Origin: Poecilobothrus nobilitatus
Lineage: Eukaryota; Arthropoda; Insecta; Diptera; Dolichopodidae
Length of the DNA stretch: 64,000 bases
NCBI GenBank assembly: GCA_947095535.1
Contig: OX352773.1
Coordinates: forward strand, 111,173,950-111,237,949
Reading direction: 5' to 3'
Within the stretch, counting starts at the first letter, position 1, and the number at the start of each line of letters is the position of its first letter. A program made the translations under genes and the position numbers. Of this stretch, positions 1-10,081 are shown piece after piece. Below the pieces are notes generated by a model. The model was not told where the DNA came from. It worked only from the letters and a program-made list of their open reading frames with translations, and ran no database searches.

Positions 1-400
1 TTACGTCACCCAAAATAAGATACGGACTATCAAATTGGTTGAGTAAAGATTGCATGTCAGCTTGGATTAATATTTGATTTGGAGGCAAATAGATATTACA
101 TATTATAAATTTTACTGGAAAGAATACTTTCACAGCTATTGCTTGAAATTCAGTGTTTAATGGAAATTGTTCACTGCTTATATTTTGGTCAATAAAGGTA
201 GCGACTCCACCATGGGCAACAGTATCAGACTTAAAATTTTTACAAAAGGTTTTGAATCCCTTTAAATTAGGTTCGTAGTCAAATTTAAATTTGGTTTCTT
301 GTAAACAGAAAATAAATGGATTATATTTTTGTTTTAATAAGCCAAATTCATTAATATGAGAATAAAAACCGTCGCAGTTCCATTGAACAATCTTATTCAT
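1..400 (-). CDS. Non-LTR retrotransposon ORF2, N-terminal endonuclease (partial)
   Basis: Open frame of about 133 codons from the ATG at 400-398 to the window edge. It opens with NKIVQWNCDG and shows QETKF (catalytic Glu), AHGGVATFI, NIYLPPN and ILGDV at the edge, the ordered motifs of an exonuclease-endonuclease-phosphatase (APE-type) domain. The domain nicks the target DNA to prime reverse transcription. Its ATG lies inside the ORF1 stop region (ATGAATAA), suggesting termination-reinitiation. RT and later domains lie outside the window. No stop or frameshift is seen in the visible part. Confidence 0.85.
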   Translation of the reverse strand, partial: MNKIVQWNCDGFYSHINEFGLLKQKYNPFIFCLQETKFKFDYEPNLKGFKTFCKNFKSDTVAHGGVATFIDQNISSEQFPLNTEFQAIAVKVFFPVKFIICNIYLPPNQILIQADMQSLLNQFDSPYLILGDV

Positions 401-1655
401 TTAGACTAAAATCCATTGACGACTCATCGTCACTAATTTCTGAACTTAAGCTTACGTTATTTGGTATATTTGAATTTTCTGAATTTTTAAATTTTTTCTT
501 TTGTTTTGACTCAAGTTTTTTGAGTTCTCTTTTTTGTTTTTTATTAATATTTTTACTGATAAGCAGTTTGTTATTTCCTATATCTCTTACCTTGAGTGGT
601 GTTGATTTGTCTGAAGTTGACGGCTTGCTTGATTTGAAGTTTTCGTGATTTTTTTTAACTTGATTTATATTTTCTTCTGGATTATTGATTTGATTTGTTT
701 TTGGTATAGTTTTATTTTCTGAGTTTTGTTTTTCGTTGCACGAGCATTTACATCCACATTGTTTATTTTGGGCCATAATTGTTGATAACGCTGCTGGTAA
801 AGGGTTTCTAATATTGAACCTTCGAATCGCTTCCTTGATTTCAACCTTTTCCCTAATTTGGATTCCTTCAATTTCTTTCTCTCTTTTAAAGCGTGGGCAA
901 TTTCTATCAAACGTATTGTGCGATTCTTGACAATTAATACATTTAGCTTGTTTTGTACACTTTTCATTTTCAGTCTTCATATGATAGTCTTCACTGCAAT
1001 TTGGGCGAATTTTGGTTTCCTTTTTGCAGACTTCAGTATGGTGGTTAAAACGGAAGCATTTATAACACCTTAGTGGTGGAGGAATGTAAGGACGAATATC
1101 ATATTTCTGATATCCAATAGCTACTTGTGTAGGCAACATCGTTGTTGAAAAAATTAGTGTATAAAGACCTGTTTCTACTTCACCACCCTCTATTTTCCTT
1201 TTGAATCTCTTTAAACCAATTACATTTTGTTCTTGCATTTCGAGCAAGATTTCTTCATCAGTGATGTTCTTCAGATCAGGACAGAAAACTATCCCTTTGG
1301 CTTCGTTCAAACTTTTATGCTCTTCTACTAAAACATTGATGTTACTGCCTAGTTTTACTAATTTTATTAGCTTATTGGCTTGAGTATAATTTTTCGTTTT
1401 AATTAATAGAGTTCCGTTTCTTAATTTGAGGCACGTTTCTACATCACCACATACAGCTTTTATGATTCTTTGAATTAAGAATGGTGAAACTGTACTCATA
1501 TCTTTGTCTGGATCAACTCTCCTAATTACTAGGTGTTTTTCGCATTGCATCTTATTAGTCAGAGTTTTTGTATTATCCAATTCAAAGCCATGTTCCACCA
1601 ATATAGGTTTTTTAAAATTTGAAGTCTCCATTATTGGGGGAGCTTCGTTCCCCAT
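393..1655 (-). CDS. Non-LTR retrotransposon ORF1, Gag-like nucleic-acid-binding protein
   Basis: Open frame of 420 residues without a stop. Around residues 190-255 lie cysteine/histidine knuckles: CYKCFRFNHHTEVC, then CSEDYHMKTENEKC and CINCQESHNTFDRNC. This is the three-knuckle pattern of Jockey-type ORF1 proteins, which bind element RNA and form ribonucleoprotein particles. The N-terminal half probably holds the RRM-like Gag region and the C-terminal third is Lys/Asn/Ser rich. The first ATG at 1655 lies just before the MGNEAPP start. The second knuckle lacks one Cys of the canonical CCHC spacing (PNCSEDYHM). The last codons overlap the ORF2 start by 8 bases. Confidence 0.88.
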   Translation of the reverse strand: MGNEAPPIMETSNFKKPILVEHGFELDNTKTLTNKMQCEKHLVIRRVDPDKDMSTVSPFLIQRIIKAVCGDVETCLKLRNGTLLIKTKNYTQANKLIKLVKLGSNINVLVEEHKSLNEAKGIVFCPDLKNITDEEILLEMQEQNVIGLKRFKRKIEGGEVETGLYTLIFSTTMLPTQVAIGYQKYDIRPYIPPPLRCYKCFRFNHHTEVCKKETKIRPNCSEDYHMKTENEKCTKQAKCINCQESHNTFDRNCPRFKREKEIEGIQIREKVEIKEAIRRFNIRNPLPAALSTIMAQNKQCGCKCSCNEKQNSENKTIPKTNQINNPEENINQVKKNHENFKSSKPSTSDKSTPLKVRDIGNNKLLISKNINKKQKRELKKLESKQKKKFKNSENSNIPNNVSLSSEISDDESSMDFSLNE

Positions 1656-1790
1656 TATGCTTTTTGTTATTTATTCTATTTTTATTTTTATTTCTTTTGA
1701 TTTTTTAAATTTGTTATTCCTAATAAATTTACTATTATATACTTTTTTGTTTATAGCTATATAAAAAAATATTTAACACAAAATTGTTGT

Positions 1791-2029
1791 ACGGGGAGTT
1801 TTATTTTATGTGTTTATGATTTTAGTTTATAAAAATAACCGGTAATAACCGTTAGGTCAATAATAAAATATGTTTTTATTATTTTTAAATAAAATAAATT
1901 TCAAAAATAAAAAAATTTAATTATAAATTATTCTATTATATGATTTATTATTATATGATTAAGTATATGGTTAATAACTTATGTATGTATGTATATGATT
2001 TTGTTTATAAATAAAATTAAATTATGATT
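1791..2029. other. AT-rich spacer
   Basis: AT-rich sequence with homopolymer runs between the Jockey-like element and the RT remnant. I see no coding signal. Confidence 0.5.
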
Positions 2030-2470
2030 CTTCCGATCACACTTTTTGAAACAAACCACTCACCATGAGAGTTCAATTCAAACTCCACTAAGCATCATTA
2101 AATTGGATAGTTAATAAGTGGAAAAAAGAGACAGATAAAGGAAAATGTATTACAGCAGTTTTTTTAGATTTAAAGCGTGCTTTTGAAACGATTGAAAAAG
2201 GAACCTTATTAAAAAAACTAAAGAAATATGGTATTAAGGAGAATGAAGTACGGTGGTTTGAAAGTCATCTATCAAGTTAAACCCAAGCAACGAGAGCAAA
2301 CTCTAGAGTATCAGAAAAACTCGATATAAAATTAGGTGTTCCACAAGGCTCGGCTTGAGGTGTTCTGCTTTTCCTCATATATATAAATTATATGAAAAAT
2401 AAAATCGAACACTACAATCTATCATTATTCACAGATGACATCTTTATTTATATTGTGGGAGAATATTTTA
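2030..2470 (+). pseudogene. Decayed CR1/Jockey-type reverse transcriptase fragment
   Basis: Translating across stops gives a recognisable RT finger-palm block: an HESSIQ-like helix, ITAVFLDLKRAFETIEKG (first catalytic Asp block), LGVPQGSA and LSLFTDDIFIY (F-x-DD active site). At least two in-frame stops and a frame change near 2085 inactivate it. The LDLKRAFETI wording is typical of a CR1/Jockey-group family common in insects. No ends or target duplication were found. Confidence 0.75.
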
Positions 2471-2479
2471 TTTATTTTT

Positions 2480-3440
2480 TTTTTGTGAGGGTAGGTGAGA
2501 ATCATCAAAAGACACTATAGAGGATTGAAAAAGAGCAGGAATCATCTATGAGTGTGTGGGACAGTAACCCACTAAATACCATACCACTAATGTACTGCCT
2601 GGTCAGAGGAAGTTGAGTTAAGGAATGAAAATGGATTTCAAATTGGCAGGCATTTGTGAGTAAAGTTGTTAATATTCACCTTGAATCTTTACACGTTGTA
2701 AATGTAATCATCACCAGTTCTGCGGAACACATGAGGTGGAAGATGGTTCCACATTCGCGATGTTCGTATTACAAACGAATTTGCAAAAACCGAATTATGC
2801 CAAGAATATCAAATCACATCTTGAGAACAACAGTAATAATGTTAGTAAGTAGTAAGTAATAGTAATGTTACGACGGCCCACTATAAGGAATTGATATAAT
2901 AATTTATTGAATATTTTATTAAAGATATAATTTTATTGAATATTTAATAATTTCTAATTTTTAGTAAAAATACTTGTTTCAATCACATAATATAATTTTT
3001 GCTTATAATAAAAAAAAGGTATACCTATTGAATATTTTTAGAATAAATTTTTACATACTAAAAACTTTGTATCTTTAAAATATATTTATCAATATTTTTA
3101 CAAAAAAAGAAAAACAATTAAAAAGGAAAATATAAAATTTTTGTAATGTGCAAAATAGTATCTGATATTTCTGAGACCGAGGATTTTACTGCTCATTTAA
3201 AACTTTTAATAGGGCAGATACAGAAAAAAAAGGAAAATATCAAAGAAGAAATTCAGGATTCGAATTAAAAAATTGAAATTATAGAGTTGACAATTCAATC
3301 TTATTATAGTTTAAGGAAAGAAAATTAAAAATAAAAAAAATAAAATAAATACTCGTACAGAAATTAAATTTTTAAAAAATAATACATTTTTTTATAAAAC
3401 AAGCAAGTAGTTATTTAATCCATCATTTTTGTTTTGTGAT
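2480..3440. other. Unassigned AT-rich interval
   Basis: No gene recognised. A short 67-codon plus-strand frame at 2656-2859 has no motif. A frame near 3148-3267 (MCKIVSDISET...) is Lys/Glu rich and about 40 codons long, and may be a scrap of the leader of the errantivirus that follows. Confidence 0.4.
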
Positions 3441-3550
3441 TCAGGTTATCTAAAGAATTGGTAGCAGTTTCATTTTGTTTCATAACACTTCTTTTTAACA
3501 TCTCTTTTTACCTCCCCCTATTTTACTTTTGGGGGGAGGTAAAAACTACC

Positions 3551-4810
3551 ATAAGGGGGGAGACAGGAGATGGTAGCCTAAGCTCAATACAACAGGAAGG
3601 TAATTATGCCAACATAAATGAAAATGAAACAAATATAAGAGATACAATCAGAAGAATATTATATGGAAAAAATCAAAGAACTAGTAGAAATGATTTGCAA
3701 GAAGACGATGATGGGGATGATGAAATGGACTTCGAATTTGACTATGATCTCGAGGGTATCGATAGGATACTGGACGCGGTGAAACAACAATTCTCGGATA
3801 AACCTGGAGAATATGGTTCATAGAGACGAAGCGTCGACATCATAATAAATGCTTATAGTCATTTAAGACGGACTCCCAAATATTTCGGAATCCTTATAGA
3901 GTTACGTAACAAAATCACGGGTGAAGCTCACAAAGCCCTAGCAGCATATAACACAACATTATGCTGGAAAAACACAACTGATTGTTGAAACCTCCATTAT
4001 GCCGACAAAAGAGATATAGACACTTTGGAACATCAAACATCCACAATAAAACAAGGAAACAAGAGCACAAGTGAGTTTTATAAAGTAGTTTGTAACAACC
4101 TTGCAATGATACTTGAGAAACCTTCCCTCAATGGGACTAAGATCAGATGCCATGGTAAAAAATCATAGGCAAAAAGCACTCGGTGCTTTTATTAGAGGAT
4201 TGAATGGATATCTACCACAATTTTTGAGCATCAGCCAACCCAAAGATTTTCCTCAAGCACTATATCTGTGCGAAATTTGGAAGATATTTGAGAAATTGAA
4301 AGATATGCAACCAAAAGATAAATCAGACGAACAGCATGGTGGAATACCTGGGGTTTCATATAGCAACAGCTTCAGCAACTCTCCACATCAATTCTGAAGA
4401 AATTTTAACAGTGCATGGAAAAAGATAAACCATACTTCAATAACAATCAAAATCACAGATCACAGGGATTCCAAAGGCAATCAACGGACCTACAAGAACT
4501 TATAGAAGTTATACAAACATACAAGATGTTATAGACCACTCAAATTTCAATAATTCAAGAATTTCGTGGCATAATAGTAACAGTACTAACAATAACAATA
4601 ATAGTAATAATAATACTAATTTTAACAATAATTTCGGCAATAGAAGAATTTTTCCAAATAATAATAATTTTAGCCATGCAAGAAATTTCCTGCGTAAGAA
4701 TAATTTCAACAATAGAAGAACTTTTTCATACAACCCACAGAAAATTAACCACACCGAAACCAGAAAAAATAATACAAGTAACAGGAAAAATCAACCAGAA
4801 ATCACAGCAG
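3551..4810 (+). pseudogene. Errantivirus gag remnant
   Basis: The frame opening near 3551 reads an acidic N-terminal region, continues through a TAG at 3821-3823 in the same frame into IIINAYSHLRRTP and NKITGEAHKALAAYNT, then ADKRDIDTLEHQ and, after a frame change, KALGAFIRGLNGYLPQFL. The last two are characteristic of Gag capsid regions in the 17.6/297/gypsy group. From about 4540 a run of Asn-rich codons forms the Gag tail, as in the Asn-rich Gag of the second errantivirus at 21600. At least two stops and one frameshift; no zinc knuckle seen. Confidence 0.75.
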
Positions 4811-4842
4811 ACGCATTGTATACGACATAATATTATAATCTT

Positions 4843-5325
4843 TTTTTAGATTAAACCATTCTTCACTCCGGTATATCGAGCATGCATTGGAGAATGAGGA
4901 AATAATAAAATTTTTAATATATACGGAATCGTATAAAAACTATGTGCATCCTAGCTTTATAAGAACGCCATACGAAACAAAACCAATTTTCAAGCCAACT
5001 CTATTGGTGGTGATGTGATAATAACACACCACACGGAAGTCAATCTTTTTAAAAATAAAATACCCAAATTAAAGTTCTATTTTCTACCAAATCTGACGTC
5101 ATTCGAGGGAATCATTGATAATGACACACTTAAACGATTGAATGCAGTTATCCATACAAAAGAGGTAGAATTAGATAATAAGGTGAAAATTCCAATCAAA
5201 TAACACATTTCCGAATTTATAAATAATATTGAACTAAGGACTGCACATTTAGGTGAAACACAAAAAGGAAAACTTAATGCATTAGTAAATAGCTATAATA
5301 ATATACTATTATATTGGGAAACTTT
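4843..5325 (+). pseudogene. Errantivirus protease and RT N-terminal connection (inactive)
   Basis: Reads as an aspartic protease region in which the expected D-T/S-G active-site triplet is replaced by Y-T-E (FLIYTESYKNYV), followed after a frame change by FEGIIDNDTLKRLNAVI and a TDHL-like block (LRTAHLGETQKGKLNALV). That connector lies between protease and RT in gypsy-type Pol. It breaks off near 5320, where the RT fingers should begin. The replaced triplet means no protease activity. Confidence 0.7.
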
Positions 5326-6240
5326 GTTACGTTTATATAGACGACATTATAATTTTTAGTAAAAACGAAGACGATCATTTCAAAAATTTAGAAAAAATAT
5401 TTCATACGTTGGAAACTTCAAACATGAAAGTTCAATTGGATAAAAGAGAGTTTTAGTAAGCCGAAGTAAAGTTTCTAGGTTTTGTGATCTCAGCAGATAG
5501 AATTCCTCAGAAAACAAATCCTAAAACAGTAGAACCTATTTGTGATATGCCTAATCCAAGCAATCTAAAAGAATTAAGATCCTTCCTAGGTATAAAAAGT
5601 TACTATAGAAGAATAGAGGTTTACGCATAGAACGCATAGAAGGTTTATTTACCATTATACTGAAATAACCAAACCTTTGTCTTCCCTTTCAAGAGGGAAA
5701 AAGGTCATGTATCAAAAAGACATTTAATAAAAGTACCAATAAATTTGGATGAAGAAGCGAAAGAAGCAATAATAAATTTAAAAAAACTTTTTAATATCCA
5801 AAGATGTAATACTGACTTATCCTGATTTCAACAAAGATTTTAAGCTTACCACCGATGCTTCTAATTATAAAATTGGTGCCGCATTATCTCGAGGTATAAA
5901 ACCAATTATCTCTTATCTACAACATTAACTAAAGCAGAAGAAGCATATGCCAGAAATGAAAAGGAAATGTTGGCCATAACAGCATTAACAAATTATTTAT
6001 ATGGCACAAAGAAGGTGATAATTTTTAGAGAACATCAAACATTGACATACGCATTGAGCAATAAAAATACAAACAGCAAGATGGAAAGATGAAAATCAAT
6101 TTTGGAGAAAAACAATTATGACTTACATTACAAATCAAGACCAAGAAATGTTGTGCCCGACGCTCTATCTAGATTAATCAAAAGAACCGAAATAAATATA
6201 CTAACAGCACCAACAAGACCAACTCAAAATTACCGTAACT
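5325..6240 (+). pseudogene. Errantivirus RT (C-terminal half) and RNase H
   Basis: Starts directly at the RT active site (CYVYIDDIIIFSKN, YIDD codons at 5334-5345), so the fingers and first half of the palm were deleted. It continues with KFLGFVISADRIPQKT and LKELRSFLGI (thumb), then RNase H (LTTDASNYKIGAALS, ARNEKEMLAITAL, VVPDALSRL). The RNase H TDH(Q) motif is changed to REHQ. Double stop after KREF near 5456, further stops near 5630, and a frameshift near 5925. Confidence 0.78.
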
Positions 6241-6504
6241 TTATTGAAGCACCACTAATGCGTTTCAAAATCAGTTAATTTTAAAAATAGGAAATTAAAT
6301 TGATTACGAAAAAACTAATCCGTTCCCCAAATTATATTCGTCATATAGTAACAAGAACAAGGTTTTCGGAAACGGAACTAGGAAACATTTTAAAAACATA
6401 CCTTAATCCTAAAGTAGTAAACGCTATAATGGGTCATAGAAAAAGTTCATTCAGAACGTTTTGAAAATTATAAAATAAGATTAACTAAAATATTAATACA
6501 GAAT

Positions 6505-6515
6505 ATAGCTAACAT
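6505..6515 (+). repeat. Target-site duplication, left copy (RTE insertion)
   Basis: ATAGCTAACAT immediately left of the poly-T that is the 3' tail of the minus-strand RTE. The same 11 bases recur at 10071-10081, immediately right of the element's 5' end. The host integrase frame continues across the two copies when read on either side. Confidence 0.93.
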
Positions 6516-6539
6516 TTTTTTTTTATTTTTTTTTTCCTG

Positions 6540-9500
6540 TTACTCCACTAGGGAGCATAGGGCTTCAACTTGAAGTTTCCATTCTTCTTTATTTCTTGCT
6601 ACTGCTTCTATTTCGTTCCAGGAGCTCTCGCATCTGCTTATTTCATCTAGCACTGTTCTCCTCCATGTTGTTCTGGGTCTTCCTCTTGTTCTGGACCCAC
6701 CTTGAGGGTTCCAACACAGCGCCATCCTTGTTATGCAATCTTCACTTTTCCTTAGTGTATGACCAATCCATTTCCATTTCCTTCTGGTAATTTGCTTCAC
6801 TATTGGCTCTTCATTTGTTAACTCCCACAAGTCTGTATTCCTAATTCTTTCGGGCCAGAATATTCGGCATATTATTCTAAGATGTTTGTTGATGAAGACT
6901 TGTAGTTTATTCTTGATGGAGTTAGTTAGCAACTAGGATTCGCTGCCATATGTTAATGTGGATATTACACATGACTTGAATATCATTAACTTAGTTCGTC
7001 TAGATATTTGCGAACTGTTCCATATGGGGCGAAGTCTTCCGAAGGCTGTTCGGGCTTTATCAATTCTGTTTTGAACGTCTTCACTGGTGCCGCCTGTTGG
7101 CGTGATGATACTGCCCAGATAACAGAAGTTAGTTGTGCACTCTATGTCGCGGCCATCTAGCTTGATTGGATTATCATTTGGAAGGTGTATGTGCATTGCT
7201 TTGGTTTTATTGATGTTTATTTCTAATCCAACGTTTCGCGCTATTTGTTGCAAGTGATTCAATTTGGACTGTGCATCTTCTTGGCTATGTGATAGTAGAC
7301 AGATGTCATCTGCGAAGTCAAGGTCTTCTAAGATTTTATCATCTGACCAATTTATGCTTCTTTCTGTGCAACTGATTTCTCTCATAATGTCGTCTAGTAC
7401 GATGGTGAACAGTAGTGGCGAGAGGGGGCATCCTTGCTTAACACCAACATTAGTTGTAAATGAATTGCTGATGTTTCCATTATGTGATACCGCTAGTTTC
7501 GAGTTGACATACATGTTCTTGATAATGTTGATTATTTTATCTGGTAAATTTCTATTCTCAAGTGCTCTCCATATTACGTTTCTTTGGATGGAGTCGAAAG
7601 CTTTCTGAAAGTCAACGAATATTAGACATAGCGGTGACCTCCATTCATGTGATTGTTCTACGATCATTCTGAGGGTGTTTGCTTGGTCTAGGCAGCTTCT
7701 GTTTGGTCGAAATCCAGCTTGTTCATCTCTGAGCATGTTCTGCATTGCGTCTTGGAGTCTATTTTGTATTATCCCGGCTAGGATTTTATATATGGTGTTG
7801 AGCAGTGTGATACCTCTCCAATTGTTGCAATCAGATAGATCTCCTTTCTTCGGGATCTTAATTATTACTCCTTCCTTCCATACCGTAGGAATTGTTTCTG
7901 TTTCCCATGTATTTGTTATGTGGGGCTGTATAAGTTCGGCTGCTTTTTGCGGATCAAGTCTTAAGATTTAGCTTGGTAGACCGTCACTTCTGGCTGCCCT
8001 GTTGCTTTTCAGCCTCAGGATGGTGTCTTTGATTTCCAGTATGGACGGGGTAGAGTCGCTTATGTTGTTGATTATGTTGCTGTGTTGGATAGTATCCCTT
8101 TGCGGTTGCTCATTTGGTTGTTGTATATTGCTGATTTCTTGGAAGTGTTCTTTCCACCTTTGCGTCTGTTCATTTACACTTGTTATTAGTACACCGTTAC
8201 GACTTTTAACTGGCTGATTGACTCTGCATGTTTGATTTGTGAGCCTATGAATGGTGTTATATACTGCCCTCATGTCGTATTTGTTTGCTGCGGTTTCAGC
8301 TTCTCTAGCAATTCTTCCAAGATGCTTCCTTTTGTCTGTTCTCGTCGCTTTCTTAACCAGTTTCGAGGTGTTAAGGTATTGTTCTCTCATAACGGCCGAG
8401 CTGTCAGTGTTTAGCTGGTTTTTGAGATGTTGCCTTTGCTTGATTAGGTCCCATGTTTGGCCTGAGATCCATGGCTTCCTGTTATTATTTAGGTTGGTGC
8501 CCAGAATATTTGTAGCTGTTTGTCTCAGATTCCTGGATGTTTCTTCCCACGCTTGCTGGATGTTTTGCCGCATGGTGTCTTGTATGACTGCAGTGGTGCT
8601 TGCTCGTACAATTGGGTCCCTAAGTGGCGATAGGTTTATTTTGGCTGGGGGCCGCTGTGTGTTATTACTTGTGTTTCTCCTTAACTTGATCTGGAGGTCT
8701 GCAGTTATTAATTCATGGTCGCTATGTATGTCTGCACCTCTTTTGTTCCTTACGTCCATGAGGGAGTTCCTCCATTTCTTACTCACACATATGTGGTCTA
8801 TCTGATTTCTTACTCTACCGCCTGGTGAAGTCCATGTATATTTGTGAATGTTTTTGTGCGGGAATATAGTACCACCTATTACCAGATTGTTTGTTTGACA
8901 TATTTCTATTAATCTGTCCCCATTGTTATTCCTTGATCCTAAGCCATGTTTACCTATGACATCTTCTAGATTTAAGTTGTTATTGCCGACCTGAGCATTG
9001 AAGTCACCCATTAGTATTACTAGATCCCCTTTGCTAACGCTGCTGAGTGTGCTGCTTATTTGGTTGTAGAAATCATCTTTCTCTTCTGTTTCTGCGTTTT
9101 CCTTTGGTGCATAGCATTGAATGATTGTTGTGTGTCTAATTCTACCTTTAAATCGTGCAATGATAATTCTATCAGAGATTGCTTTCCAAGAGACTAGTGA
9201 TTGGCTTATATTTTTCGCGATTAGTATTCCTACTCCGCCCTCACTTCTTGAATCTTTGCCACTGAATAGGATTATGTTGCCATTGTCAGATTTTAGTTCG
9301 CCTTGCTTGTTCCATCTTAGCTCGCTAATGCCTAGAATACTTATTTTATACGCAGCCACTTGTTGTTCTAGCTGTGCAAGTCTTGATGCTTCCCTAAGAG
9401 TTCTTACATTCCATTGTGCGATTCGTGTCCTTATTTTCGTGCCAAATGTTGTGCCTATATTTCCGTTTCTATTGTATCCGAGGCTTGTTGAAGTTTCTTG

Positions 9501-9590
9501 AATCCTCTTAAATTTTAAGTTTGAGCAGGAGATTAGCCTACTGCAAACCGATCCTAGTGTTTTTGCTGGGCATATTCAATATTGGTTGTT
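6540..9590 (-). pseudogene. RTE endonuclease-reverse transcriptase, two nonsense codons
   Basis: One continuous reading frame of about 1010 codons interrupted only by stops at 7968-7970 and 6933-6935. N-terminal endonuclease: RIAQWNVRTLREAS, ILGISELRW (catalytic Glu), ILMGDFNAQVG and SDHELITADL. RT: DEQAGFRPNRSC, IFVDFQKAFDSIQ, VGVKQGCPLSPLLF and LDFADDICLL with both Asp intact. C-terminal domain: WKWIGHTLRK and RGRPRTTWRR, typical of RTE proteins. No ATG is found in frame upstream of the endonuclease, so the true start is unclear and may have been lost. With two point stops this is a fairly young but dead copy. Confidence 0.9.
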
Positions 9591-9629
9591 ATATTAGTAC
9601 TATTATTATTACTATTATTATTATTATTA

Positions 9630-9935
9630 ACTGTGAGTTATATGTATGGAGTAAAGATCTTAAATGAGATGGTTCTTATTGAGGTTGAAAATTGTTACTG
9701 ATAGTTGTGTCTGTGAACTGTATGTATGAAGTGAAAATCTTATATGAAGTGGTTGTTATTTGGGAATTCAGAAATTGTTATTGAAAATTGTATCTATGAG
9801 TTATAATTATGAAAGTGAAAATCATTATATATGAAGTTGAAAAGTTATTGGAAAATTGTATCTATGAGTTATAATTATTAAGTGAAAATCTTATATGAAG
9901 TTGAAAAGTTATTGAAAAGTTATTATTGAGAATTT
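9630..9935 (-). repeat. Imperfect tandem repeats in RTE 5' region
   Basis: Four diverged units of roughly 65-85 bases, each with variants of TCTATGAGTTATAATTAT, AAGTGAAAATCTTATATGAAG and GAAAATTGT. They lie between the tRNA-like start and the ORF, where some LINEs carry promoter monomers. A regulatory role is inference. Confidence 0.75.
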
Positions 9936-9987
9936 TTATTTGAAAAAATTGTTTGTTTATGCAAATATTCTATATAGGTTATTTTTT

Positions 9988-10070
9988 CCCCCCCACCGGG
10001 AATCGAACCCGAGACTACCATACTGCAAGGTTTGCATTACTGCGCTCCTACCAGCTACGCTATGGAAGGG
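9988..10070 (-). promoter_or_regulatory. tRNA-like segment with A and B boxes at RTE 5' end
   Basis: On the minus strand the element begins with CCCTTCC and reads TAGCGTAGCTGG (A-box-like), then GGTTCGATTCC (B box) and GGTGGGGGG. The first and last seven bases can pair as an acceptor stem (with G-U pairs and one mismatch) and TCGGG/CCCGG pair as a T stem around TTCGATT. The anticodon arm is abnormal and total length is about 82, so it is a tRNA-derived or SINE-head-like sequence, not a working tRNA gene. The target duplication starts at the next base, placing it inside the transposed unit. Confidence 0.75.
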
Positions 10071-10081
10071 ATAGCTAACAT
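10071..10081 (+). repeat. Target-site duplication, right copy (RTE insertion)
   Basis: Second copy of ATAGCTAACAT, abutting the 5' end of the RTE. The errantivirus integrase frame continues from here. Confidence 0.93.

Larger units (their letters stand above)
1..1790 (-). mobile_element. Jockey-like non-LTR retrotransposon, 5' part
   Basis: Minus-strand element with a zinc-knuckle ORF1 (393-1655) followed by an ORF2 that starts with an endonuclease domain and runs off the window at base 1. About 130 AT-rich bases upstream of ORF1 could be 5' UTR; I could not place the 5' terminus exactly. A second decayed copy of the same family lies at 17250-19700. The two-ORF layout with touching ORFs fits the Jockey group; clade assignment is inference. 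Confidence 0.8.
3440..6515 (+). mobile_element. Old errantivirus-like Ty3 element, left part (gag to pre-integrase)
   Basis: Degenerate plus-strand LTR element with gag, protease, RT and RNase H remnants in order. It is interrupted at 6515 by an RTE insertion and resumes at 10071. Neither LTR is recognised. Stops, frameshifts and a deletion in RT show it is dead and older than the copy at 20330-25740. Confidence 0.82.
6516..10070 (-). mobile_element. RTE-clade non-LTR retrotransposon, apparently full length
   Basis: A 3555-bp minus-strand element bounded by the 11-bp duplication. Order in element sense: tRNA-like 5' segment, imperfect tandem repeats, one long endonuclease-RT frame, and a short A-rich tail (the T-rich run at 6516-6535). 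One ORF, a length of 3.3-3.6 kb and the protein motifs fit RTE/BovB-like elements. It inserted in the integrase gene of the older errantivirus. Confidence 0.9.

Noticed and set aside
4509..4754. Leu-rich minus-strand ORF (81 codons)
   Set aside because: Antisense shadow of the Asn-codon-rich gag tail; AAT/AAC runs read as Leu/Ile on the other strand.
8251..8805. 184-codon plus-strand ORF
   Set aside because: Antisense to the RTE endonuclease/RT frame, with no independent motif.
9988..10070. Functional tRNA gene
   Set aside because: The anticodon arm is abnormal and the length is about 82 bases; it lies inside the RTE transposition unit.
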